Shown here one piece after another: positions 34,617 through 47,874 of a stretch of DNA of 64,000 nucleotides. A model generated the notes under the pieces. It made no database searches, was not told the origin of the DNA, and saw only the letters and a program-made list of their open reading frames with translations. Within the stretch, counting starts at the first letter, position 1, and each line of letters begins with the position of its first letter. The position numbers and the translations under genes are program-made. The stretch comes from Apium graveolens (taxonomy: Eukaryota; Streptophyta; Magnoliopsida; Apiales; Apiaceae): assembly GCF_009905375.1 (NCBI RefSeq), contig NC_133648.1:89282631-89346630 (forward strand). The letters are read 5' to 3'.

Positions 34617-36956
34617 ATGTCTGAAGAAGAACAAACTCCAACCAAGCCCACCAAAACTGAAGAACCTCCAAAGACTCAAATCCATAATCAATATGAGACT
34701 ATTAGAGTTCCCATACTGAAACCATCTGAATATCCCATATGGAAGGTGAGGATGTCTATGTTTCTGGAAGCTACAGATCCAGAATACCTTGACAGAATCA
34801 ATGAAGGACCACACAAGCCAACCAAACTCTCTGTTGTAGTTGCAGGTGAACCGGCAAAGTCTGTTCCAAAGGAGAAGAGTGATTACACTGCTGAAGATAT
34901 CTCATCGATTGCTAAGGATGCTAAGGTACGACACTTGCTGCATAGTGCCATTGATAATGTCATGTCAAATAGGGTAATTAACTACAAGACTGCAAAGGAG
35001 ATATGGGATGCCTTGGAGACAAGATGCCATGGAACTGATTCAATTAAGAAGAACAGGAAGACTATACTCACTCAAGAGTATGAGCACTTTGACTCAAAAC
35101 CTAATGAGTTATTGACTGGTTTATATGACAGATTTGTCAAACTCTTGAATGATTTGTCACTAGTTGACAAGGAATATGATCTTGAAGATTCAAATCTTAA
35201 ATTCCTGTCAGCTCTTCCTGAAAGTTGGGATTTGAAGGCCACCACTATAAGAGATAACTATTATCTTGAAGAAACAACTCTTGATGAAATATATGGGATG
35301 CTCAAGACTCATGAACTTGAGATGGAATAAAAAAGCAAGAGGAATGGAAGAAAGTCAAGGACAGTTGTTTTAAAGGCTGAGGAGGAATCCCCCAAAGCAG
35401 TTGCCTCAAGAAAAGGCAAAGGAAAAGCTCTAATCACAAAGTCTAATACTGAGTCATCAAGTTCTAATAGTGATGATGACTCAGAAACTGAAAGTTTACC
35501 TGAGATGGATGCTGATGAAGAGATGATGAAGCTCTGTGCTCTTATGGTGAAAGGAATCACAAGGATTGCATACAGGAAATTCAGAAAGGGAAAGAAATTT
35601 TCCAGTAAAGGTGCAAGTTCTGATAAGAAGGGTTTCAGAAAATCTGAAGACAAAGGAGGAAAGTCTGACAGAGGAGATTACTCAAATGTCAAGTGCTACA
35701 ACTGTGGTGAGAAAGGCCACATATCTCCTGATTGCAAGAAAGTGAAGAGTGACAAAGACAAGGCTCTTGTCACATAGAAGAAAAGCTGGACAGACACTTC
35801 AGATTCTCAAAGTGAGGTGAACTATGCCTTGATGGCAAATGCTGATAGCAGTTCTGATAATGCTGAGTTAAAGGTACCTCAAACTACTTATGCCTTTCAT
35901 ACTGATGATATTACCGAGTTGAGAAGATATCTTAAAACCATGTTCATTAGTTATAAAGATCAAACTTTAACATGTGAAAGATTAACTTCTGAAAATCTTG
36001 CTTATAAAAAGAGGAATGATTATTTAGAAAAAGAGTTAGTCATGTTCCATCAAACTCAAAAAGATAGAGATGATGTCTTTTATGTTAGGGATGAAGTACT
36101 TAAAATAAATGAATCTCTAAAAACTGAGTTAGAAAAGGAAAGAGAGATTATCAGGACTTGGACTAACTCTGGCTGAACAACTCAGAATTTGTTAAGTAGT
36201 GGAAATTGGAAAGAAGGCATAGGTTATGGAGATGATAAGAATGATAAGGGAACTGTAGAAATTGAGCCTATAGTTGTTAAACAAAAGCCAAAGGTAAATC
36301 CTGTTAAGTTTGTAGCTGTAAAGTCTGACATTGATAAATCAAAAGTTAAAGAGAAATTAACTTTTGACAAACCAAAACAGGATAAGCCAACTGAAGTTAA
36401 CATAGGCTTAATGACAAAGAAGCAGCTTAAGTATAAGCTGAAGAATGTTAAGAATGTAAACAAGGTAAAGCTCCGTAGGAAAAATAGGAATGGAAAGGAA
36501 GGTGTGAATAAAAGTAATGATTATAAGCCTGTTCCAAATGCTCCTAGAAAGAAATGTTATAACTGTGGAAATTCTAACCATCTGGATTCTTTTTGCAGGA
36601 AAAATAAGAACATAAACTCCTTACCTTCAAAGTCAGGAGTTAAGAGTCAGTCTGTTAGATATAGGCCAAAAAATCCTTGTTTTCATTATGGTAGTTTATG
36701 GCATTCCATTTATACTTGTAAGGAATATCATAGTTTGTACTATGATTATTATCAAATAAAATCTTCTTTAAAGAAAGTTAGCATTATTCCTTCTAGTGTA
36801 AGTTCTGATGCAAAGTCTGATAGTGTAAATGCTGATAAGAAAAATGTTAACATAAACTCTGATGCTAAATCCGCTGCAAATGTTAAAAAACTTAATAAGG
36901 CCAAAGGATCCAAGCAAGTCCGGTTCCTTAAAACTAATCATTAATGGTCTTTGTGA
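34617..36956 (+). pseudogene. Sirevirus D gag (broken)
   Basis: Starts at ATG 34617, 40 bases after the primer site (MSEEEQTPTKPTKTEE). A capsid domain (EYPIWKVRMSMFLEAT; AKEIWDALETRC) is followed by a serine/acid-rich linker, zinc knuckle CYNCGEKGHISPDC (about 35695), a coiled-coil stretch (35.9-36.15 kb), a second knuckle CYNCGNSNHLDSFC (about 36559) and a degenerate third (CFHYGSLWHSIYTC, one cysteine lost). All in one frame, interrupted by stops ending at 35330, 35777, 36176, 36944 and 36956. Gag packages element RNA into particles; long gag with several knuckles and a coiled coil fits Sireviruses. Non-functional. Confidence 0.88.
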
Positions 36957-39900
36957 TTGCAGGGCAACAGGAAAAACATCCTAGTTCTGGACAGTGGATG
37001 TTCAGGACATATGACTGGAAATAAAGCCACGCTATCAGACTTTGTGGAGAAAGCTGGCCCAAGTGTTTCTTATGGAGATGGAAACATGGGAAAAACCTTG
37101 GGATATGGAAATATCAATCTGGAGAATGTCATCATTGAAAATGTAGCTCTAGTCTCAGGACTTAAACACAATTTGCTGAGTGTTAGTCAAATTTGTGACA
37201 GAGGTTATCATGTGGAATTCTTTGAAGAACACTGTGAAGTTGTAAGCAAATCTACAGGAAAAGTTGTTCTGAAAGGATACAGGCATGGTAACATTTATGA
37301 AGCCAAGCTTTCAACAAGTACTGATGGTTCTACAATCTTTCTGTTAAGTAGAGCATCAATTGAAGAAAGCTGGAATTGGCACAAGAAACTCTCTCATTTA
37401 GATTTCAACAATATAAATGAACTAGTCAAGAAAGATCTTGTGAGAGGTTTGCCAAAATCAGTATTTGCTCCTGATGGCCTTTGTGATTCTTGTCAAAAGG
37501 AAAAATAAAGAAAATCTTCATTCCAGAGCAAGACTGAATCTTCAATTCTTGAGCCTTATCACCTACTACATGTTGATCTATTTGGTCCAGTGAATGTCAT
37601 GTCTATTGCAAAGAAGAAATATGCTATGGTCATAGTAGATGAGTTCACCAGATACACATGGGTGTATTTCTTGCACACAAAAAGTGAAACTGCATCTATC
37701 TTGATTGATCATGTCAAATAACTGGATAAAGTGGTTAAAGACTCTGTGAAAATCATAAGAAGTGATAATGACACTGAGTTCAAGAATTTGATTATGGAAG
37801 AGTTCTGCAGACCAAGGAATCAAGTAGGAATTCTCTGCTCCTGGAACTCCACGGCAAAATGGAGTGGTTGAAAGAAAGAATAGAACTCTCATTGAAGCTG
37901 CACGAACTATGCTTGAAGAGGCAAAGTTACCAACCTATTTTTGGGCTGAAGCTGTGCAGACTGCTTGTTTTACTCAAAATGCAACACTCATTAACAAGCA
38001 TGGAAAGACACCATATGAGATGGTGAAGAAAAAGAAGCCAAATCTGAAGTATTTTCATGTATTTGGATGCAAGTGTTTTGTTCTTAAGGCTCATCCTGAA
38101 CAGATATCCAAATTTGATCTATAAGCTGATGAAGGAATTTTTGTTGGATATCCACTTTCCATAAAAGCCTTCACAGTCTACAATTTAAGAACAAGGGATG
38201 TCATGGAATCTATCAATGTCTCTTTTGATGATAAGAAGATTACAGGACTTGAAGATTTTAATGATCATGATCAGCTGAGATTTGAGAATGAAGTTTTAAT
38301 TTCTGATACTGTAAATCCTGACAGTCTAAATCATGACAGTCTAAATCTTGATACTACAAACTTTGATGGATTAAACTTTGATGTTATTGAAACTGTGGTG
38401 ACTACGCCAAAGGAAGATGCACCTGTGCAGGGGGAGCATACTGAAGATACAACCACATCTCAAGAAGCATCAGAACCTACAACTGGCTCTTCAAGTTCTG
38501 ATTCATCAAGTTCTGATGGGCCAAGTTCTGATAATTCTGGGAACTCCAATTTTGAAGGATCCAACTCAGAGAGCATAATTTCAAGGGGAGCATCAGAAAA
38601 GGTTGATGAAGACAACATGGATCATGGGGGAGCATCCAGTTCTAGAGAAAACCTTCGATCTGCAAGGAAGTGGACTAAAGCACATACACCTGACTTAATT
38701 ATTGGAAATCCTGATGCAGGTGTAAGAACTAGAACAGCTACATCAAATGAATGTCTCTATCACTCTTTTCTTTCTCAGTCTGAACCAAAGAAAGTGGAAG
38801 AAGCTCTTCAAGATGCTGATTGGGTGCAAGCAATGCAGGTAGAGTTAAATGAATTTGAAAGAAATAAAGTTTGGACCCTAGTGCCAAGACCAAAGAACAG
38901 ATCTATAGTTGGTACAAAGTGGGTGTTCAGAAACAAAACTGACAGTGATGGCATAATTACAAGGAATAAAGCAAGGCTGGTTGCAAAAGGATATTCTCAA
39001 CATGAGGGAATTGATTATGATGAAACATTTGCACCAGTTGCTAGATTGGAAGCCATAAGGATATTTTTGGCTTATGCTACTCACAAAAAGTTTACAGTCT
39101 TTCAAATGGATGTAAAAAGTGCTTTTCTTAATGGAGAATTGATGTTGAACAACCTCCAAGTTTTGCAGACTCAAAATTTCCAAATCATGTCTACAGACTT
39201 GACAAAGCACTTTATGGCCTTAAGCAAGCTCCAAGAGCATGGTATGAGACATTAGCTCAGTTTCTTCTGGAAAGTGGATTTAACAGAGGGACTATTGACA
39301 AAACACTGTTTTATCTCAACCATGGAAATGACTTACTTTTGGTGCAGATATATGTTGATGATATCATTTTTGGTTCTACAAATGATAGACTTTGTAAAAG
39401 GTTTTCCAAGCTAATGCAGTCAAGATATCAAATGAGCATGATGGGAGAACTTAGCTATTTTATGGGCCTTCAAGTCAAGCAGAATGAAGAAGGAACTTTT
39501 ATTTGTCAATCTAAGTACACCATAAATTTGTTGAAGAAATTTGGAATGCAAGATTGTTCAAGTGCATCCACTCATATGGCCACTACAACAAAATTGGATA
39601 AGGATACTGGTACATCAGTAGATATTACTGATTATAGAGGTATGATTGGCTCACTACTCTATCTAACTGCAAGTAGACCTGATATCATGTATGCTACCTG
39701 TCTTTGTGCAAGATTTCAAGCAGATCCAAGAGAACCTCACTTAACAGCTGTGAAAAGAATTTTCAAATACCTTAAGGGTACAGCTGATCTGGGATTGTGG
39801 TATCCTAGAGAATCAGACTTTAAGCTAATAGATTACTCAGATACAGATTTTGCAGGATGCAAAATTGACAGGAAAAGCACAAGTGGAAGCTGCCAATTTC

Positions 39901-40307
39901 TTGGAGGCAGATTAGTTTTTTGGTTTAGCAAGAAACAGAAGTCAATTTCCACATCAACTGCAGAAGCAGAGTACATTGCTGCAGGAAGCTGTTGTGCACA
40001 GATTCTTTGGATGAAGAATCAGTTACTGGATTATGGGTTAATATATTCTAAAATCCCTATTTACTGTGATAATCAAAGTGCTATTGCTATGACAGGTAAT
40101 CCAGTTCAACACTCAATGACAAAGCACATCAGCATTAGGTACCACTTTATAAGGGAACATGTGGATGAAGGTACAGTGGAATTGCATTTTGTTCCAACAG
40201 ATCAACAACTAGCAGATATCTTCACAAAACCACTATGTGAAGCAACCTTTACAAGATTAGTAAATAAACTTGGAATGGTTTCAGGTTCTTTTTCTAAATC
40301 TGCTTAG
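36957..40307 (+). pseudogene. Sirevirus D pol: protease, integrase, RT, RNase H (broken)
   Basis: Protease LVLDSGCSGHMTG (about 36985); pre-integrase WHKKLSHLDFNNIN; CDSCQKEK; integrase aspartates in LLHVDLFGPVN and IRSDNDTEFKN, glutamate in VERKNRTLIEAA (about 37870); acidic serine-rich linker ([14 protein letters not shown], about 38.5 kb); [27 protein letters not shown], intact catalytic IYVDDIIFGS (about 39350); RNase H STAEAEYIAAGS (about 39960) and YCDNQSAIA. The last 322 codons are open. Breaks: stops ending at 37508 and 37721, a frameshift near 37800, a stop at 38122-38124, and a small deletion near 39140 after GEL that shifts the frame back. Confidence 0.9.
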
Positions 40308-42199
40308 TTTATGTTCTGATACATCAGACTTTATGATCAGTATTTACAGATATTACTATCTTTGTGAATTCTGTGCCTAAATTGAAAATTTGCTTAAATG
40401 ATGATTGTTGTCTGATGTGAATTTCTAAACTCTGATAGTGATATGAATGTTTCTGTGATTATTCAATCCAATGAGGATAATTGTGCTAGATGCTGAACTA
40501 GTAGTCTTTAATATACTAAACATCCCATATCTGAAGTAATTGTTTATGTGGAAATCTCTTAACACAAGCAAATTCTGATATTGAGCTTAGTTGAAGTTTA
40601 CTTTGTGTATCTTATTACTAAGTCAAAAACTAGAATAGTGCTTCTTATTTGTTAAGTTCTGATGTTAGTAAATCTGATGGATGTACTAAGTGCTGATAAG
40701 CCTCATTTATCAATAGAAAAAGAAAAGAAATAAAAAATCAAGTACTCCTTTGAGATCTAGAGTAAAAAGTGTGGAAGGGAAGACCCAAGTGCATTGCTGG
40801 ATTTTCTAAGTGCTGATTGTTGTTTGATGTGAATTTCTAAACTTTGATAGTGATATGAATGTTTCTGTGACTATTCAATCCAATAAGGATTACTGTGCTA
40901 GATGCTGACCTAGTAGTCTTTAAATTACTAAAAATCCCATATTTAAAGTAATTGTTTATGTGGAAATCTTTTAACACAAGCAAATTCTGATATTGAGCTT
41001 GGTCAAAGTTTACTTTGTATATCTTATTACTAAGTCAAAAACTAGAATAGTGCTTCTTATCTGTTAAGTTCTGATGTTAGTAAATCTGATGGATGTACTA
41101 AGTGTTGATAAGCCTCACTTATCAAAAGAAAAAAAAAAGAAAAGAAATATCAGGTACTCCTTTGAGATCTAAAGAAAATATATGTGGAAGGGAAGACCCA
41201 AGTGAATTGCTGGTATTAAGTAATATGTATTAGAAAAGCAAAATAAAGTTTTCTTGGTGACTTTTCACATTCTCTGATTACTGGAGAAATACTCTGATAA
41301 TAGCATAAATTCTGATAAGCAGCTGTGAATCACTTACACTGAGAAGCCACTGTAAAAAGGAATTTCAAAAGATGCATAAAATAAGCACAAAACAGTTGAG
41401 GTGGACTCATGCATGAACTCATTCTATAGTAGACTTCAGAATAATGACAGATTTTAAGCAAAGTTCTTAGTTATGCCTTCTTTCTCCGATGTACTGAAGT
41501 GAATCAGACTTTACTCTTTGTCTGATATTTAGCTTAATGCACACACATACACTCCATATGAATGATGAAAATTACTGTGGTGATAAATGTTATTTTGGAT
41601 GAACTGTTTAAGTGTTAGTTGCATAAATTCTGAGGACAAGTTCTGATGGAAGTTCTGATGATTAAGTTCTGATGTACCCATATCAGTATTTGTGTGAAGA
41701 ATTATAGGAATAAGAATTCACTTTTCGAGTTAAGAAGCCATATTCTGATGACTTTTGAATTCTGATAATAATCAAGTTCTGATGCTGACATGGCGGTATT
41801 TATTTACTTGGTTTATTTTTGGTCATTACCTCAACGGTCACATTTTTTTCTTCAGAATATTGGTTTATGTGAGATAAAGCACTAATAATCATTTGTTTAG
41901 TGGGAATAGTTTTTTTTAAACTGAACGTGCAAAGTCATAATTGCTTATTTATCATGCCCATTAACTTTTGCCTTAACTGCTGCATGTTTGACAGGTGTAA
42001 AGGTCTGTTCCACTCCTCATTAACTGATGTAATGTGGGTTGTCTAAGTAAAAGAGATAAAAGATTTTCAAATCTTTTATTCATATTTTTATTCTATTTCA
42101 CTCTCTCTCTTTTCTTATTCTCTCACATTTTCTGACGGTTCACTATACAGACATTTCAACAAACACCTTTCAGGCAAACAAGTTTCTCACTCATTTCTG
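40308..42199 (+). other. Pol-env spacer of D with a 412-bp tandem duplication
   Basis: No ORF is supported. The segment 40403-40803 is repeated at 40815-41215 with about 10% differences by eye (period 412). Motif AAGTTCTGATG and close forms recur (40664, 41079, 41638-41675, 41773). Just before the env-like ATG there is a pyrimidine-rich patch (about 42096-42125), common in plant core promoters, and a weak TATA-like GATAAAAG at 42055. Confidence 0.65.
40403..41226 (+). repeat. Tandem duplication, 412-bp period, in D
   Basis: Both copies start GATTGTTGTYTGATGTGAAT and end shortly after GGGAAGACCCAAGTG. Divergence between copies is higher than between the LTRs, so the duplication predates this insertion and is probably a family feature. 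Confidence 0.85.
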
Positions 42200-43628
42200 A
42201 TGGTGCCCAAGGATTTAATTGTTGATGGAGCCAAGTTTGTACCAAATAACTATGCTGCAATCTTGAACAAGGCTGAAGCTCCATCAGATTTGCACTTTAT
42301 GCAAGATTTCTTAGCAAATAGTGAGATTGGGTATGCTTTGACCCAACCTCAAACCATTTCAAGCCAACAAGTACTAACGTTTTGGCGGACTGGGATTTTT
42401 GATGATGGTGGTACTACTGGTACTCCAAGCATCGTATTTGAAGTAAATGATGTTGAACATATAGTTACTCCTGGGGTAGTTCGCAAAGCTCTCCACTTAC
42501 CAGAAGACTGTACATTCTCAACAGTGGAGGACCCTGTTCTACCGCAACTTATGGCCAGTTTGGGTTATGAGAAAAGTTTAGGAAAGCTTGGACAACTGAA
42601 AAGAGCAAATATCAGGAAAGAATGGAGCTTTTTCTTTGATTGCATCACTAAGGCATTCGCCAATAAATGCTCCAACTTTGATGCTATTCCAATCATGAGT
42701 CAGCAAATCGGGTATGCTCTTATTCATCAAACTCACTTTGATTTTGCAAGTGTTGTGCTAGGTTTTATAGGGGATAGGATGACAAAGGATAGGAATGTAG
42801 TATACTTTGCTAGCTTCTGTCAGCTTATATATACTTTTTGTTGTGCTGATGAACCCCAACCTACCACTGATTTAATTCCACCCTTTAAGCTTGCAAAAAG
42901 GGCTTTAAATGATTTGTTAAATGCTGACATTAAGAAACAAGTGGTTAGACCCTTACAAATACCTCAGTTAGTGAAACAGATACTGGTAAATGCTGATCCT
43001 CAAACCTACACATCTGTTTACCCTGATGTTCAACCCACATCCCAACCACCACAGCAGCCATCACAACATACCACATCTACACAAACACCTCAAACTTCAC
43101 AACCTCAACCTACTCAACCCTCAATCAGGACATATTTCAAACCATCACAGTCATCTCAATCTCAACTTTCAGCACATCCTGCGAAGCCTTTATCTTCCAA
43201 ACCCAAGAGGACTAAGACAGTACCTAAGACTCAACAGAAGAGAAGGAAACTTGTTCTGAGAGATGAGTCAGACAATGAAGAACAGGTTCCCATGTTTGAA
43301 CCTGTTGTAGTAGAAGCTGAGAAAATCTCTTCTCAGAAAGACACTGTAACTGGGAGTTCTAGGACTCTCAAAAGGCTTAGAAAGCTAAATCCTGATGATA
43401 AAGCTCCTACAGTATCTCCACCCTTGAAGAAAATGAAAAAGCAAAGAGCTCACAGGGACACAGTTGAGTCAGAATCAGAAGATGAGGAAGCAGCTAAGGA
43501 AGGGGGTCAGGAATCTCTAATCCCAACAGAACCAATTGTTATTGAATCACTTCCTTCAGCATAACCAGAAACTGCTCAAGACAGAGTGTCTACTCCTCCT
43601 GTGTCACCTATAATTGAACAAGTACATA

Positions 43629-43633
43629 CTGAT
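43629..43633. repeat. Target duplication CTGAT, left of solo LTR in D
   Basis: CTGAT recurs at 47875-47879. Removing the insert and one copy joins the env-like reading frame exactly (EQVHTD to DPGTSAEID). Confidence 0.88.
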
Positions 43634-46600
43634 TATAACACCCCCAAATCCAGGGTTAGGAATCTAGGTCGTCACATATCCATCCAATCCTTTGTCACAT
43701 GTGTTAATCCCCATGATCCAACAAAACCACATCATAGACCCCAATCCTTCACACATACAAGTTATATTCTTAGAAACAATACATAACCAATAACATCTGT
43801 TATTACACATCAAATACACTTTCCAGGATCTCACACTATTACTCATAACCTCTACATGAAGTTATGAATATTTCTAACTCGAACAGCATCCTATCTGCAT
43901 ACTCTAGTCCACCTGAGCAAAGCTGCAAAGAGTTTGTGGGCAATCTACGTATTCTCCACGCAATTGCCTTCTCTCCAGCATACTGGCTATCTGTTGTGAT
44001 ATAATATATAAAAGCAAGAGTGAGCACTATGGCTCAGCAAGGTACATATATATTTATATGTATACATATATATATAATAATAAATGTACTTCATATTTTT
44101 CAAAGATTTCTGAAAACATATATGCTTGTCAAACTTGTAATATTCTCAAAATCAATTGTAACATTATATCCACTTTATACTTGTATCCATCTCTTTTTCA
44201 AACTTCAAGATTTTACTCGAACCAGAATTATAAACTAGATTTGATATTCATATCATGTATCTCATGATTTAAAACTCAGCCTTATCGGCCTTCTGTTGTA
44301 GATTGCACAACAATTTTCCAAAATGGAAGAAAAGGACTATACTGGAATAAACCACGTACCGGTGATCAGCCGAGTACGAAATTTTCTCTACTAGTAGAAG
44401 GAATACAAACCTAGCCGCCTTTGGGCTTATCAAGACACTACACGGTGGTTGCCCATTTCCGTGCAAGTCTGGAAGTCAATGGTCACAGAGACCATATAAC
44501 TGTATATTGCGCCACTCCGCGCTTGGTCACTACCCGATACCTCTCCGTGCCGGGCAGGCCACATTCCAGTCCCAAAATAATTATATTATTTACACAAAAT
44601 CCTTTATCGAAGGAATAGATCATTCTGAGTTGACCTTTAAATAAGATGATTTATTCATCACTTTTAATTAAATTGATCCTTGGGAGTTGTCGGAGTTTTG
44701 AATTTAAATTCATTTTCAAACCCTTGACCGTAGTAAAGTTTTACATATATTGTTCACTTATTTTTCATTGAGCGAGGAAGCAAAACCCTTATGCTTCTAG
44801 ACTAAGTTCCCTAAGGTTTTGATAAGTTTCAGATGATTGATCTCTTCCGAGAAATTTTGAATAATTTAGAAAGTATCATTGGGAACTATGTCTATTTTAA
44901 ATGATTTTTAGAGGTACAGAATATTAAATATTTACGGTCTCATAATATTTTTAAGAAGGGTTCAATGAATTGATAAAACCTTAAGTACAAAATGTCTCTC
45001 AATAAGGTTCAATAAATTGATAAAAATCTTAATTAAATACTTAAGACAGGATTTGACATCTTATAATTTTCCTTCGAATGGTTACATGCATTTTAGACAG
45101 AGTGAATTGATTTATAAACTTTTCAATATCTCTTTGAGTATTTTTCGGATATTTTAGTAACTCTTTAGGTATTACTTATAAATAAATAATCAAATAGGAT
45201 ATCCCTTGAGTGAATATTCGATTATCTCTTATAGTTATAAATCAAATCTCAATCGTTCGCTTAATATGTATATTATGTGAAAGTACTTTGTTTATTGAAA
45301 TAGAAATCTTCCGCGTCCGGCTCGTTCCGGAATTAAATCGATTTAAAATATCTCTGACTCCCCCTATCTTGTATTATAATAAAATTATGTTTCAATTTCT
45401 CATACTCGTATAAAACGAAGTTTGTTTTCGTAAACAATCGCATAATTTGAATGTATTGATATCACAGACAGACATATATTTTCAAACTGTAAATTATGGC
45501 ATCAATATCACAACAGTGTATATAGCATGGATAATTTGTGATAGGGTTTCGTAAACTTGCCTGATATCCAAGCTCTACCTTGATGTATCCCTCTCGGTCC
45601 TGGAACCTCTACCAAGACATAATATAACCTCGATTAGTCGGGTTAACCAATGATCGACTTATTCTAAGTAGACTCACTCTACCCGATCTTCACTCTCTCG
45701 GGTTCATTTAACTTACGACATCTCACACCTCGTTACTGTCCATTTAAAATCTCATTCGACACACCTATGTGTTCTTCTTATAATCCTTAACAACTCTCGT
45801 GTTTTGATCATCTCCAATTTATATTATTAACTTGGCCAAAACGGGCGGTCAAAGTAGTACTTCCATAGTTGACTTTTCACTGAATTACTATTACGCGACT
45901 TGCACGCTAGCATTTTTAATAAATCGAAAAAATAAGATTTAAATGCGAAACCACCTCAAGGACTTCTTGAGTATTTTTTGATAATTATCACAAAAGTTTC
46001 GATTTGAAAATATCAATTTAAATAGCTAAAAATATTTCCAAAGTTCGGTCGACTATGGAGTTTTACTATTCGTGCTAGTTTTACTAAAACGCTCATAACA
46101 CACAAACCGTTAAATCAATCGACACGCCGTCTTTTCCTGCACGATCTAGATAACTTCTACTTTTTAATCAAAAACAAATTCTATCCTTTTTAGAAAACAA
46201 ATTTCCCAGATTTAATCAAAACAGGGCAGTAGCTAGGCAGTGGCTACGCGTCGTGTAGCATTACCGCGCGACTTTGGTTCCAACATTTTTATAAAATTGG
46301 AAAATTATGATTTTAATGAAATTCTTTTTAGGTCTTCTTTCTTACTGTAATATACAGTTACCATGATTTTTCCATAGTCAAATTATAATTTTTAGGGTTC
46401 CAAAATCATCACACAACTCCTCAATCCGTAACTGTGTTCTCACAGAAATGCTTTTCACTAAATCGGCCATAACTCCTAAACCTTAAATTGCCTCGCGACG
46501 TTCTTTATATGTACTGAAACTAAAAAAAAATCTAGATTTTCATGTCTAGTGGTTCACACTTTACAGATTATTTCATGGCCGAATGCTCTGCACAAACCAG

Positions 46601-47874
46601 AACATGTGAAACAAGTCCACTACTTAACAACCACAACAAGATCTTGCCATTTCCACTACTTGTAACCAACATCAACACATATAATCTTCAAGATTTACTC
46701 ATCTACTCATCCTTTACATTATCTAGTATAACATCCAAGAACCACATCTCATAATCTTTAAAACTTAACAAGATTTAAACATATAAACCTCAAGCATTCT
46801 CAATCTCTTAAATCTTGAAACTATATAACAATAATCCTTAAAATCCAACCATAAAATCTTTAAGGGTGAAGAGTTATACCTTCTTGGATCGTTAGAACAC
46901 CTAGGAGGAGTATATTAACCTTGTATAATATTGATCTATCCCTAACAAGCCTTAGACTAACAAGAGAAATCAAGAAAACGAGTTAGTAAAATTCGGAGTT
47001 ACTATTCAGCATCTCCTTCAAACATTTTTATAAAATTGAAAAACAATTATTTGAGTCTGAAATTTGGTATGAAGCTTACCTATGATATGGAGCAGCTACG
47101 GTTAAAATTTCATGATATTTGAGTGGGTAGATCTTAAGTTATGAATTTTTATTTCTTGGGGTTCTTGGAAATTCGGAAATGGAGAAGGATGGAGAGAATG
47201 GCTTTCTTTTGCTTGGCTCTTGAAAGTGTGTTAGTTTATAAGTATACATATATGGATATATGTATAAGAGCTGTACTTGGACAAAGAAATAATAGAAGTA
47301 TGGCTTGTGATTGTGTGTTGAATGAGAGAAATATGGAGGTATGGTGCATGTACTCCTTGTCTCCCCCTTTACTATTCACAACATTATTCTAGTTTGATTG
47401 ACTAACTACTAGTTATACTTCTAACTACTAGTTGGGTGTAGGATTATGCATGGCCAACTTGCATGGCTTCCAATTACTTCCTCATTTAATTATCGTTCAT
47501 GCACTTGTCATTTTATTCCGATAGTTTTCCCGTAGAACGTTTCATTTCGCAAGGATTTCGTTTATCGTCTATAATCCTTTAATCACTTCCATTCCTTTCT
47601 CTTGAACTTAATAACATCTTGATGAGATGTTTATTTAACGTAGTATTCCCGGTTCTACACCATTCTTTACGGATTCTAAAACACTTAGTATGGGTGGGAA
47701 TCTTCGAATTTCGACGGCTTTTGCATTCACTTATTTCGCTCGTTAAACCAGAATACGTTCTCGGATCCTCAAGATTCCACTATTCACTTATGGTGAACTC
47801 AAAATTTTTGCATAATCACATCCAATTATTGTTCACTGAAGTTTTAAAATATTACAAAATTTAGGGTTCTTCCA
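43634..47874 (-). mobile_element. Solo LTR of about 4.2 kb in the D env-like gene
   Basis: 4241 bp, plus TATAACACCCCCAAATCC to GGGTTCTTCCA. Minus strand begins TGGAAGAACC and ends GGTGTTATA, so the terminal CA has become TA, a change expected at methylated cytosine. It resembles the A-family LTR end (AACACCCCCAAATCC) but is clearly a different, diverged family. No internal element sequence is present. This is one of the youngest events, since D itself is young. Confidence 0.85.

Noticed and set aside
37578..37892. Minus-strand ORFs opposite pol and env-like genes of D (also 34539-34814, 35309-35653, 38878-39210)
   Set aside because: Shadows of the real plus-strand frames, which carry all the family motifs.
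43634..47856. Alternative right end of the solo LTR at TATTACA (47856)
   Set aside because: No matching duplication follows there, whereas ending at 47874 gives CTGAT on both sides and restores the frame.
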